NCBI GenBank assembly: GCA_022592435.1
Contig: JABYQS010000039.1
Coordinates: 62,001 to 126,000 of the forward strand
Origin: Cerioporus squamosus
Lineage: Eukaryota > Basidiomycota > Agaricomycetes > Polyporales > Polyporaceae
Length of the DNA: 64,000 nt
Reading direction: 5' to 3'
Of the stretch, positions 45,812 to 57,100 are shown in pieces. A model generated the notes under the pieces. That model had not been told where the DNA came from. It worked only from the letters and a program-made list of their open reading frames with translations, and searched no databases. Numbering within the stretch: the first letter of the stretch is position 1; every line of letters starts with the position of its first letter. Made by a program: the position numbers and the translations under genes.

Positions 45812-46293
45812 GGCGGATGTTCTATGCTCCAATGAAGTACTGAGTGGTGGTAGTGGTGGTGGTGGTAGCGAGAAAGTGATAGCGCGAATGCCGGTCGGGC
45901 GACGGGGACGGAGGCTCTCAGGCTGGCAGCGGGGAGGATGTGGGGCGATTTGCTCAGCTAGCAAGCGCCCATGCTCGAATGCCGTACTACAGCGCTAGCG
46001 CAGTTCTGATCGACTCTACCATGGTTTACTTCGACGCTCTGTGCAGAGTATGCCTACACGAACTATGTATCCCCATTTGCGTGAGCAAGCAGGTATTCCT
46101 AGACCTCACAGCTACTGGTGCGGCATGTAAGTGCTCTGAGTTTACACCGTCATAGCCACTCATCGACTAGCGCTACAGTCTCATGGCGTCCTGCAACCGT
46201 GTTCTGGACGTAACCCTGAGAGGTGAAGTGGCGTCACCTTGAGGACTGTCTATGCCACGAGATGCTAGGATTTGCCAGCAATAGTGTCGCCAT
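45812..46293. other. Divergent intergenic region, MPC2 / antiporter remnant
   Basis: Should contain the MPC2 promoter. A GGTGGTAGTGGTGGTGGTGG microsatellite-like run at about 45846-45867 lies just upstream of the MPC2 start. Confidence 0.5.
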
Positions 46294-47552
46294 ATGGGGA
46301 TCGACCTCCTGCAAGTCCGTTCACAGGCTTTACACTCTCGACGCCTCACAAACTCGCTCAATTAGTTGCTGTTCCCGGACTAGCATACCTGGTCATCGGC
46401 GGGTTCGTGGCTTCGGTGAGTCGCTCGGTGCCAAGTCTTCTCGCATGCTGAAGACTGGCGTGACGTTGCCTTAGTTCAGTCTGGGGTCGCTCCTGATGCA
46501 GCGGAAGGTGCGATGCGCCTGCACATCCATTTTGTGTTCCAGGCAATGATACTGACCTCAGCTCTACATCAACGAAGGCGTGCTCTGGGATTTGTCTTCA
46601 TCCGTACGTGATTTTTCCATTTCCCTGCGTCGATTTCGAGTTACTAGAACTGAAGGTCGTCTTGCTGGCACAGCTGGTCTCTCTGTCCCGTGCTTCTCCC
46701 TCGGGCGGAGCGTCGGCGTGTGCACACTCTCGCTTACGAAGTGGTGGACCTTGCGCAACGCGAGCAGCACCCCGGACTGGCTACTGTGGGTTCATCGCCC
46801 TTTGACGGACCTTTTGCGTGATGAATCCCCGGCGACGACCAAAGAGGACGTTGAGCGCGGTACCGGTGCCGGGCAACCGATTGCCGTTGTGTCACAGAAG
46901 GAGGTGGCTGTTAAAGGTAAAAGGGACACCGTCTGGCAGAGTTCGGCCCGAGGTCGACGGGCTCCTTGCCAGGGCAAGCCAATGGTACCGTGCCGGTATG
47001 TCCCGCACTTGCCAAGTGGGCCTATGCTAATCCATTCATCTCAGAACTCACCTGCCACGCTGGTGGATTTCCGGAGAGGTACAGATCAAGAAGCACATGA
47101 GAGTGTTGGTGTTGGTGACACCCGTTTTGGCTTCAAGTAAGGACATGGGGACGAGCTGCGAAGAATCAGCTTCGACGCTCCCTGTCAGTAAGAAGGACTG
47201 GCGTTCTGCTTCGCTACCACTGGCCGCCGCTGATGGCCAGGACACACGCACTGCAGACGTGCATCCTTCACCTGGGAGCAATTCAACTCCATGTATGGAG
47301 GGAGTAGATCGCTCTCTTCACGTCGGGCCGCCGGACGACTTCGACGAAGAGGACCGAGACCTGGCGGAGGCCTGCCGCCTGTCAGTACGGCCTCAGCCTC
47401 GTCCTGCCACATCGGAGCAGCGTTCCTCAGGCCACTCATTGGTGACAACCTTGACCTTCTACTTCGTTGGCGCACGGACACTGTCATTCTCGTCGGTCAC
47501 GACTGTAGCCGGGGGGAATGTGGTCAAGGACGCTCATGAACAATCCCCGTAG
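46294..47552 (+). pseudogene. Na+/H+ antiporter copy with the transporter core deleted
   Basis: Similar in order to the intact antiporter at 48371-51343. MGIDLLQ is followed by a GTCCGT donor (46294-46314), then GLAYLVIGGFVAS (to 46415), FSLGSLLMQRK (46475-46507) and LYINEG (from 46562). The next residues jump directly to the tail equivalents GLSVPCFSLGRSVG, WTLRNASSTPDWLLW and EDVERG. Everything from the second helix to the last helix is missing, about 1.4 kb relative to the neighbour. The junction lies where the intact gene encodes NEVVLGT (exon 4) and FVVLGS (exon 10). The remaining intron before the tail is not in phase, but its retention keeps an open frame to 47140. The upstream exon 1-2 junction also fails in phase. 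It cannot transport ions as it stands. Confidence 0.8.
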
Positions 47553-48370
47553 CCGTGGACGGATATTGGTCGCTCGGGTCCGCAGTGCTTAGGAAGAGGT
47601 GTTAGGTGATGCTGTCCGCACTATGTGTTTATATATGTCTTCTTCACGACGCTCTTCTGCCTCCTCATCGCGCCTCTCGTTCTGTCCGACGCCTGTCCGG
47701 CACGGCGGGAGTTCTCTGGACATCTCCCCCAGTTCTTGAGGCACGATGGGGAAGGTACTCTGAACCGCGTGGAAGCCTAGTACGTACGAACAGCGAAAAT
47801 ACCTCAGCGGGTCGTGATCAGATGAGACCTTCAGCAAGACGCTGACTCCAATCCCACTATCTGGGAGCACATCTGCCAAGCCTCCAGCGTACATCTTTAT
47901 CTGACCTGAGCGCTGAACGAGCATAGAGGAGCCGCACGGAACTGCTGACTACCGCGAGTACGTGAACGGACAGCCGACCCTGTACGTCCGAGAGCACATG
48001 TTGGACCTTGATATGCATTCTGAATTGTATTGGCCCTTCGGAGGACTGTTGGATAAGACTTTATCAAGCATGCGAAAGGTTACGATTTCGGAGTCTCCCT
48101 GACGCTTCGTCCCTTCGGTCTCGGTCGGGGTTAAGTGGGAGGCGTCGTGCACCAGAAAAGGCAACAGGGTGCCGGACCGGGTGAGCGATAGACGCCGGTG
48201 AAGTTTCATATAGAGCCAGCCGCTTTTCAGCCACATTACCCCCATCCCCGCTCTCCGCTTCGACAAGTCCTGGTCCCATTCTCTGTATCTCTCTGGCCTG
48301 TCTTGGCGACGCTCTAGTATCATCAAGGCTCATTCACGCGGTTGAACGTTCAGTCGAACCAGGGGCAGCT
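47553..48370. other. Intergenic upstream of the intact antiporter
   Basis: Holds the antiporter promoter. No gene recognised. Confidence 0.4.
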
Positions 48371-51343
48371 ATGGACATACACCTCTTGCAAGTCCGTGCA
48401 CCATTCTATTCGAGTCCTCAGTTCACAAACTCGCTCATAGGTCACTGACTCGGGGTTGGCATATATGGTCGTTGGAGGGTTTGTAGTCGCGGTAAGTCTC
48501 CTCTCTTGTGTACGGACAGTCGTGGCTGGCTTGCCGCTTGCTGCAAGACATGCTCGGTTCGGAATCCAATGGTACCCGGGTCGTTGGGTCTTCGCGCTGG
48601 CGTTCTGGGAACGTAGGTGGTCCCAGGTCATGACATATGCATACGAGTTTGAAGCCCCGTGATCCCCTATAACTTTGCTGGCACCATGGTCTGTAATGCT
48701 TCGAGCGGAGAGTATGGGTTAGCAGCTGCCGGATATTGGTTTCGCTCAGACCTGTAAGGGTTACTGATTGTTGCTTGCAGTTTAGTATGGTTTCACTGCT
48801 TGTAAAGGAGAAGGTGAGTTCTGGTGCTTGTGGTGCGGATGCGCTCGTTAACGCCCCTTCGAATAGCTTTACATCAATGAAGTTGTTCTTGGAACCGCCA
48901 TCGGCGTCATCTTTGGTCCCTACTGCGCGAACATATTCAATCCTCGCTCTTGGGGAGGCGACATCAACACCATTACTCTTGAGGTAATGCGTGTCACGCT
49001 TGCTGCGGGTTTGTTCGCCATCGGCGTAGAACTTCCCCAGTCATACTTGTGGGACCATGCTAGAGGGCTCCTCGTTATGGTCGTTCCAACAATGGCGTTC
49101 GGTTGGCTTGTGGTCGCAGGTTCGTCTCTGTCCTCATCCCCGCCATAGCATACTCAGACTGTTTGAACTCTCTCGCCCCCTCAGCGATCGTCTTTGTTGT
49201 TTTTCCTCCAATTAACTTCGTCTCGTCGCTTGTCATTGCGGCCTGCCTGACACCCACGGATCCCATCATTTCCGCCGCGATCGTTGGTATGTAGGACTGT
49301 AGTACTCCGACTATATGCGGCTGACTCCCCATCAGGCGGCAAGTACGCCACGAAGCACGTCCCTCTCAACCTGCGACGCATCCTATCTGCCGAATCCGCC
49401 GCGAATGACGGCTTGGCATACCCATTCCTGAGCATCTCTATATATCTCACCATCGAGCGCTCGCGGGGCGTCGCTTTCAAGGAATGGATCCTGGTTGGGT
49501 GGTTGTGTAAGTGCCTCGTCGATGATACCTGGGCTTCTACTGACAGTCATGCAGACGAGGTTGTCCTAGGCACCATCATCGGTGCTGTGTTAGGTACGTT
49601 GCCTCAATGTATGCACATTCAAGACATACCGTCTAACACCCACGCAGGCGTGGGATTCTCGAAATTGATGAAGCTCTCGCATCGAAGAGGCTTCATCGAC
49701 CGAGAGTCGTACGTGGCCCAGTATCTCGCCTTGGCGTTGTTCACCATCGGAGTCACCCGCACGTTGGGCGTCGATGACCTCCTTGCAGCCTTTGCATGTG
49801 GTTCGTCACTTCCCGTGCTTCTTATTCCGTTTCGTTGCTGACCAGTTCATATGGTGCAGGATCTGCTATCAGCTGGGACGGGTTCTTCAACACTCAGATT
49901 GAAGACGAGGTCTTCTCCTCGGTTATCGACCTCGTGCTCAACTGTGGTTGCTTTGTTTACATCGGCGCGTGGATGCCATTCAACATGTTCAACGCCACTG
50001 ATCTGAGTATCACGCCATGGCGGCTGGTCATCGTCTTCGTGGCCGTGATGTTCCTTCGTCGCATCCCTCCCCTGCTCCTGCTCTATAAGTGGGTTCCCGA
50101 GATCGGATCGTGGAAGGAAGCATTATTCTCCGGGCATTTTGGTGCGTTCCTAACATCGGGTATCCTTCGCGCGTTTGCTCAGCGTCGTCTTAGGCCCTAT
50201 GGGCGTTGGTGCCATCTTCGTCTCTACGCTTGCCGTCACGGAGCTCCCAACACCCCAGTCTCCTCCGCAAGACCAGGCCGAACTCTTGGCCGCAACATTG
50301 CAGACCATCGTTTCCTTCGTTGTGCTGGGATCAATCATTATACGTACGTTATCGCAGCTCTTGATATGTAGTCCCTACTAACCTTGATGCTGAAAGACGG
50401 TCTGTCGATCCCATTTTTCTCGTTCGGACGCAATGTTCGCTCCCGGACGGTGTCGCTCACACGTACATGGACCTCGCGGAACACGAACGCTCCCGACTGG
50501 CTATTGTGGGCCCGCCCTACGCCCGCGGATGTGACACGCCCGGATACCCCGACGAGTGTGAGCCGGGACGTCGAGCGAGGCATGGAGCAGGTTGATCCGA
50601 GCGGTCTCACCGAGCCTGTCGTGCTGTCCCAAGAACAAGCGAGCAAGAAGGATCAGAAAGACAACCATGTCCCCGAGCTCGGGCCAGTCGCCATGATCGG
50701 CGACGCGACAGCGAAGTCTCTGTCTTCCGAGCGGCCGTCGACGCCACAGTCGGCTTCGTTGAGGGACAACGTCAACCACGTGCGTAGCGATCGCTCTCCC
50801 GCCCTCCATGGCATCGCGCTGACCTCCACGAAGCAGCGCGTGGGGCCCGGCGAGATGGCGGACGTCGAGGTGAAACCCGATGCGGCTGGGAACGTGGCCG
50901 ACGCCGCACATTCAGAAGTGCAGGTGCCCTCTGGGACGGCGAGCCCGACGCGCGTGGCAACTGCAAACGCGTCCTGCGTCCGCGTCGCGCCGGCGTCGGA
51001 GGGCGACGATCTCGCAGAGCGCACCCAGCCGCCGTCGGGCGCGCAGACCCCGTCGTCCCCGCGGTCCGTCCGCTTCCCCGTCGGCGACGAGCTCGCGACG
51101 TACTTTGCGCGGGCGCACAGGCGCGAGCGCACCTCGTCCGGGGCGCAGACGCCTGGGTCGGCGGGCAAAGCGGTGCGCTTCCCTGAGGATGTCTTTGGGT
51201 CTGATGGTCGCCGCGAGCGTGCAGATGGAAGCACGGCGGCTGTTCACTCGGGCGACGCGGTCGGAGGAGGGGCGATGGTTCCGGGGAGTCAGGGCCAACC
51301 CCAGATGCTAGGAAAGGATTCGCACTTCCCCTCGGCGCAATAA
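48371..51343 (+). CDS. nha1: Plasma-membrane Na+(K+)/H+ antiporter, Nha1/Sod2 type (CPA1)
   Basis: Eleven exons: 48371-48391, 48441-48491, 48781-48813, 48867-49119, 49185-49286, 49336-49506, 49555-49593, 49648-49800, 49860-50141, 50194-50343 and 50397-51343. Phases agree throughout, giving 733 residues. The membrane domain begins GLAYMVVGGFVVA. It carries the fungal antiporter motifs CLTPTDP (Asp145) and LSAESAANDG (Asn177-Asp178), the ion-binding pair of CPA1 proteins. YLTIERSRGVAFKEW, ALFTIGVTRTLGVDDLLAAF, SAISWDGFF and MGVGAIFVSTLAV follow. A long hydrophilic C-terminus starts at GLSIPFFSFGRNVRSRT and holds repeated (S/T)GAQTP(S/G)S and VRF(P) motifs, as in regulatory tails. The role is alkali-cation export and pH homeostasis. 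The first intron has a less usual GTCCGT donor, shared with the truncated copy upstream. Confidence 0.93.
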
Positions 51344-52026
51344 CATAGGCTCGTGGCTCTCAAAGAGCCACGGAGTGGGTTTGAGGCGCCGGAGGCCCGC
51401 TGGTGGGTGAAAGAGTGCGGGGAAGGTGGTGTTGTGGGTGGAGGCGGCGGAGCATGGACGTTTGGATGTACTATCTAGAGTCACTACGAATTCATTTGGT
51501 TTAGACATCCTCACACTGCAGGTCCAATCGAAAATTGAAAGGAGGATGTAACATCGCCTACTAGCAAGGCGTCAAGGCATCAGGATAACATTGGACTGAA
51601 CTATAGAGGGCGTTGCCTGTCGGCTCCAGATCTTTTAGCGTGAGATATAGTGAGTTAGTCGTGATAGCGATAGATCGTAAGGCTCGAGAGTATATGGAAA
51701 CATAATGTGGACGTGGAGGGAAGTTCAAGCGTTCCGGGGAATAGGAGACAATAAGGGGACTAGTGATGAACGACGGTAAGTATGGATACAGCGTGTAGGA
51801 GGCAGGATTAGAACGGTAGATGGAGTATTGAAAGACGTGGGGAGCGCGTTGACTAGGCAAGTAGTAACTTATAGAAAGTAGCTGTATACGACCGGAAGGA
51901 GGTCAACGAACTGATAGTATATGCAAGAAGATGACGGATGAAGGTATCGGACGGAGGTCGTATAGCGTGAGGGTCGTTGCGTAGAAGAGAAGACGTTGAG
52001 ACGAGTCTGTGGCGGGACGAAGAGAA
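51344..52026. other. Convergent intergenic region
   Basis: Lies between the 3' ends of the antiporter (+) and the acyl-CoA oxidase (-). No gene recognised. Confidence 0.45.
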
Positions 52027-54193
52027 CTAGAGATGACTTCTCACCATCTCGGTCTCTACGCCGAGGCTGCCGCCACGGTGCTCGAGCGGGTCCACGCGAG
52101 CGTTGCCGCGGAAGACCTTGAGGTCCTGGACGAACGCAGCCCAGCGTTCGTCAGAGATGATGGGCGCAGTCACGTATGGGAAGACGTCCATCTCTTGACG
52201 AGCTTGCCAAGAAGCGGCAGAACCTGGTCCTGTGCGTGCGTTTCCATCTCCTGCTGCGCCTTCCGCCCGAGACCTGCGTGCTCGGTGTACCAGGCAGGAT
52301 CGAGCTTGACGACGTTGGCGACGTAGAGGTCGATCAAGCATGGGCGCACGCCGGCGGCAACAGCTGCGTCGTACGCCATCCGGTGGCCGATGGCTTCCAT
52401 CGCAGGCTGGCAGTATGGGAGGATAAGGCGGTTGACCTCGTAGCTGCGGTGGTGAGGGAGGCCCTTGATGACCTCGCGAAGCTCGTCGAAGAGCCCAGCT
52501 TCGTGCCGCGCGAGCAGGGAGTTCGGATGGATGGGAGGGGGCATGTCGTATCGTCCAATGAGGATTTCGTTGATGAGACCTGTGCGAATATGGGGTATAG
52601 TCAGTTCTACACTGGTTGCGGCGCTGGGAAAGAGATGGCTTACGGATGGCTAGACCAAGGATGTCCCCTTCTGCGATCGCAGTACCGCGCATCTCGCTCT
52701 GGTAGAGTAGCGCGGACGATCAGACTTGGGTCCTGAATGTACATGTACGAGCAACGGCCAAGGTACTCACATGCAAGCAGGTCATCTGATTGTGAGCGAA
52801 GAGACCCTGAGCGCCACAGCGCTCCGACACAGAAAGCGCACCCTGCTGGGAATGCTGGACCATCACCGCCTTGAAGATTGCTGCGATACCGTGACGCACG
52901 CGGCCGTCGACGCTGGTTGTGCAGAACTGCTTGATCGCCCACTGCTGGAACGCCTGCATGACATACGCGTTCGCAGTCACCGCGAGGATCGGCGCCTGCT
53001 GCGTGCGGAATGTCAGGATCGGTGTGCGCAGAGCGGGGTCTGTGGCGCTACCGATGACCCGGCGGAGGGAGTACATGGTCCCGATAGTCGCGTAGCATTG
53101 CATGAGAGGAAGCGCCACGCAACCGAGCGCCATGGTGCCGATGGCAACACGCCAGATAATGTCCATCAGGTTAGCATGCATGTTTGCTGGCTTCTCGAGG
53201 GACCCGAGCAGCGCTGAGCGAGGCAGGCGGACGTTCGAGAAGGTCGTGAGCGCGTGCGGGAGGGGGTTCGTGCCACCACGGTAGGGAAGAAGTCTGCGAG
53301 TGAAAGAAAATGTCAGGGTCTGCATTGTGGCAACCGAATATCGCGATATGCATGGAACGCCATGGGAGTGGGATATGGGGCACATACCGGGATTGGACAC
53401 CAGTACACATCTGCTTTCCGTCGTTGAGAGGTACGACGAAGGGCCGATGTCCACGGAATTCACCGTTCACCATCAGTCGCGCGAAGACAACAGCTATACA
53501 CGGGAGTCCGGCAGGCATCGTGGGTGGCATGAACCTTGTTTAGAAACGTCAGTAAGGCTCGTATGACTCATGAGACTGGACGAAACGTGCTTACTTGGCG
53601 GACGAAGGTGTGGGAGAGTGCAACAGAAATTCTCCAGAAGGAAGAAGCGTGGCTGTCGTCTCAATATTCGAGATGTCAAGACCATGTCCGAGCTCTGTCA
53701 GCATAAATTGGCCACTGGAAGGTCGGCGTCAGCATGCAGGGCACTGTACAACCGGAGACACGGATCAGGAATAGTCAAGGGATACGTACTGCTTGCGGAA
53801 CCGGAGGAAATCTTCGACTAGCGGAACAAGCTCAGGCCGCCGCCTAGCGTACCGAGCAATGGTGCCTGCGCACAGGTTAAACTGGATTGCGAGGAGGGTG
53901 AAGGCACCTCCGTCGAGGAGAGAGACAGGGTCATTATGAAGCTGCCAGAACTTCGGAGACAATGACAGCACATCGTCGATCGTCATATCTGCCAACATCA
54001 ACGTATGGGCCAGAGCTTAGTAACTTCCTTGTTATGTATGACTGCGAAGCTCACCGTAGGAGAGACCAATCTCCTTGGCCTTTTCGTAGGACAGTAGTGC
54101 GCGGGCATCGTCGTCCATGTGATGCGTAGGCTTGGAGAAGACATCGGAATGAGGAAGATGGCGCGTGCGTCTGGGATATCCCTGGGAAGACAT
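52027..54193 (-). CDS. Acyl-CoA oxidase/dehydrogenase family protein with possible PTS1 (frame break near 52.2 kb)
   Basis: Exons 54055-54193, 53790-53988, 53595-53714, 53388-53534, 52771-53293, 52644-52698 and 52027-52579, about 578 residues after one correction. The N-terminus MSSQGYPRRTRHLPHSDVFS precedes the oxidase-type domain DDVLSLSPKFWQLHNDP. The FAD-binding middle domain has GQFMLTELGHGLDISNIETT and ATLLPSGEFLLHSPTP. Then come LPYRGGTNPLPHALTTFSNV, RLPRSALLG, GTMALGCVALP, RVIGSATDPALRTPIL and ERCGAQGLFAHNQM. The last exon breaks frame at about 52195-52203. Its second frame continues EMDVFPYVTAPIISDERWAA and ends RSHL, a permissible peroxisomal PTS1 (S-H-L). It is expected to oxidise acyl-CoA in peroxisomal beta-oxidation. 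In the uncorrected frame the protein would stop at 52170 without this signal. Confidence 0.85.
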
Positions 54194-57100
54194 AATGTAC
54201 AACACAGAGAGAAGGAGGAAGGGGCAAGGGCGGATGACCAGAAATGGTCGAATGAGAGAGGGATGCGGGGACGTGAGCTGACCATGCAACGCAACACTTC
54301 AGCGTACTTAAGTCTTCCGAGACTGTTGACCTTCCCCCACGGTGATTATGCTTCCCTCAGACAGTCCGAATGGAGCACACCGGTGTGCCACTCGGGTATG
54401 ATGAGTATGAACCTACGAAGAGCAGCGCATTTCCACCTGTTCCGTAGCCGTATTGGGTGCGTCATTTTCCAGACGCGACCGGTATGCGATGCATGCGGAC
54501 GCAGCGTTTTCACATCAAGCATTGTCCGGGGTATCTAGATAGCCGACCTCTCTTCCTTGAAGGCAGGTGGTATGGTTCCGCCGACCCGGCTGGTCATGGA
54601 AGTACGAGGAGCCGAGACCAACTCCGGATAGCTGACGTGTGTCTCGGGACAGACACACTGAGGCATTGAACTGTCAGATGATAAGCAGACGCGCACTGGC
54701 GAACACTGAGCATGCGCAAGTGTATATGAGACTGCGTCCACGGACCTTCCAGGAAGAGTTAAGGCTTGCGCCGCGAGGCCATTGTTCGTCATACCGCGAA
54801 TGCTTGCGACCGCGATGGGCGGGTTTGGGTTGCATCGTGAAACGCATATGTTCCGAGCGCGTCTTGACGTCTATACAATTCCAAGGCCCGTGGTGACATG
54901 GCGCGCGTACCCCTTTGTGAGGAGATGCGAAGGGCGGAGAAAGCAAATCTGCAACACACACGACTCAGACGGCGCCCAGCAAAGGAAGAGAAGGCACTTA
55001 CGAAGTATCCCTGGGAAATGAGGCCCGTAGGAGAGCACGGACGGTCGTTCATAGAAGGGCAATCACGACGGAGAGAACGCAACAAAAGCACTCTCCCCTC
55101 CCGGCGCTATGGGCGTCATCACCCGTCGAGTGTCCCAGCCCAGACGAAACGCGGCCATATCTGTCTCCATACCCACGCCTGTCTGGTAATGACGGCCGAC
55201 GGGGCGCGTCAGAGACTCAGAGTGCATAGACTCTTGCCACGGGGATCGCCACGTGAAAGCTCTGTGATTAAAGTTCGGCACCGCTGTGTTTCAGACTGCA
55301 GGCTTAGCGATGTACGATGCGACACACGTACCGTGATCAATGCATGTCGGAGTAAAGGACACACTCCCTCGCAGGCCTAGATGCAGATGCTAATGCGCAC
55401 GTTGAAGGTGGCCTGCGAGCATCTCCGTACAGAGAGCCAGTGAGCAGCCGATAATTCTAGCAGAAAACATGTCGCGGACATACCGGAAGCCTTGACCTTC
55501 TGGTCAATCGTTGCGCAGCCTCGCACAGTGGGCATGTACGCTATATGCCTCGTGGACCCTCGTGGCAGACGCGTGTACACACGCCTAGGCAGTTTCCCGA
55601 TGGGCCACACAAGTGGCGAATATCAGTCTGTTGATGCACAAGCGATGGGACAAACTGTCAATTGACGAGCGACTGCAAGCCACGCAGAGCCTGGGTACCA
55701 AATTCAATGAGACCGGGCTGCCTCCAACCGACCATGTCACGACCCGGCAGCTAAGCATCTGGGCATCAGCTTGCACTGACATTCTACTCCCGCGGAGACA
55801 GAAAAGTAGCAGCATGCTCACCTTGACAGAGGACGATACTCGGTCGCGAAGATGTCCGGACATCTACCCTCTTCGGCCGAACTACGCGCCTAACCCTATG
55901 GTCGACCACACACTCCCAACGATGCGCGAGTATCCCCATCGTATGTCGTCAGCTACACTACGTCCTTTCTTCGTCTGCGTGGCTTGGACAAACTCGCGAT
56001 GCAGATCAGGAACAGGATAGGCGTACCTAGTCGCCCTTCCGAGGGTTAACCTGAGGTTGACTGGGAACTCGATAAGGAGGCCTTAGGACTGAGATTGAAA
56101 TGGTTCTTGTGCCTCGTCAGGTCGCTGAGCTTGAATTGTCCCCTGCCCAGGGATACGATGCCTAGCTACTCCTCTCTAGTCAAAGCGTAGCAGTGGGCGC
56201 TCTTTAGTAGGCGTCATCACCGAGAATCAGGCATCTGCAAACACTCACAGTCGGCACGGGATCACCTGAACGTCGCATAGGACGCCCTCCTCGTTCCGAG
56301 GATAAGCATCGTGGGATCGTCCCTGTGGGTCGGAAGATGGTGAGGTAAGCAATATGAGGAACGAGGGTGCACATCGCGACACACCTTTGGCGCGTCCGAG
56401 CTTGTGCCAGCCGGGCGGGAGCGCCACACCATGGCTGCCCGAACGCTCACGCTTAGGCACGGAAGCTTTCAGCGTACCAGGCGTTCAAAATCGTTGCTAC
56501 GCTGTTCGGGTCCTGTGCGGGTCACGGTATGTTCGATGTGGCACCGCCATCGTTGTCGCAGTGACTCACCGTGGTGGTACGCACAGAGAAGCAGCAAGGA
56601 GGACGATCGTCACGAACACGCGTGCGATACTCTTAGAGTCATCCATAAAGGCACGCTCGGATCAGCTGTCCACGCTGACAACACCGCCCGCGCCCGCGAT
56701 GTATGGAACTCTATGATCATCCGGTCAGCACGGTCGTGCAAGGGAGCAGAGCATCGCAAGACGCCTACACGTATCTAGTCATTTTCTAAGCAAAATCCGG
56801 GATTGTGCATTGCTCTGTGCTCCCTACCCACCAAGGGAAGCACCGGGTAGAACGCACCTTGAAGAAGTCCTGTGCGGATCCTCGTGCCAAGTTGAGCTGG
56901 TTAGGATGGCCTAGCGTCCGTCAATCCGTAGGGCGAGCTCGCTTCCGGGTAGGTGAGGTCGGAAGGCAGATGTCTCGGTGGCGATAAGCCAAAGCGTCTG
57001 CACCACATGGCTTGGAACCTAGTTGAAACCTAGTGAGTTGATGCTTCCTGGCGCTGGCATAGGTAGATGGGAAACGACGACGTTCTGCAGACGGTATGGA

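Noticed and set aside
45846..45867. GGTGGT run upstream of MPC2 as a regulatory array
   Set aside because: A short microsatellite with no other support; mentioned only in the intergenic note.
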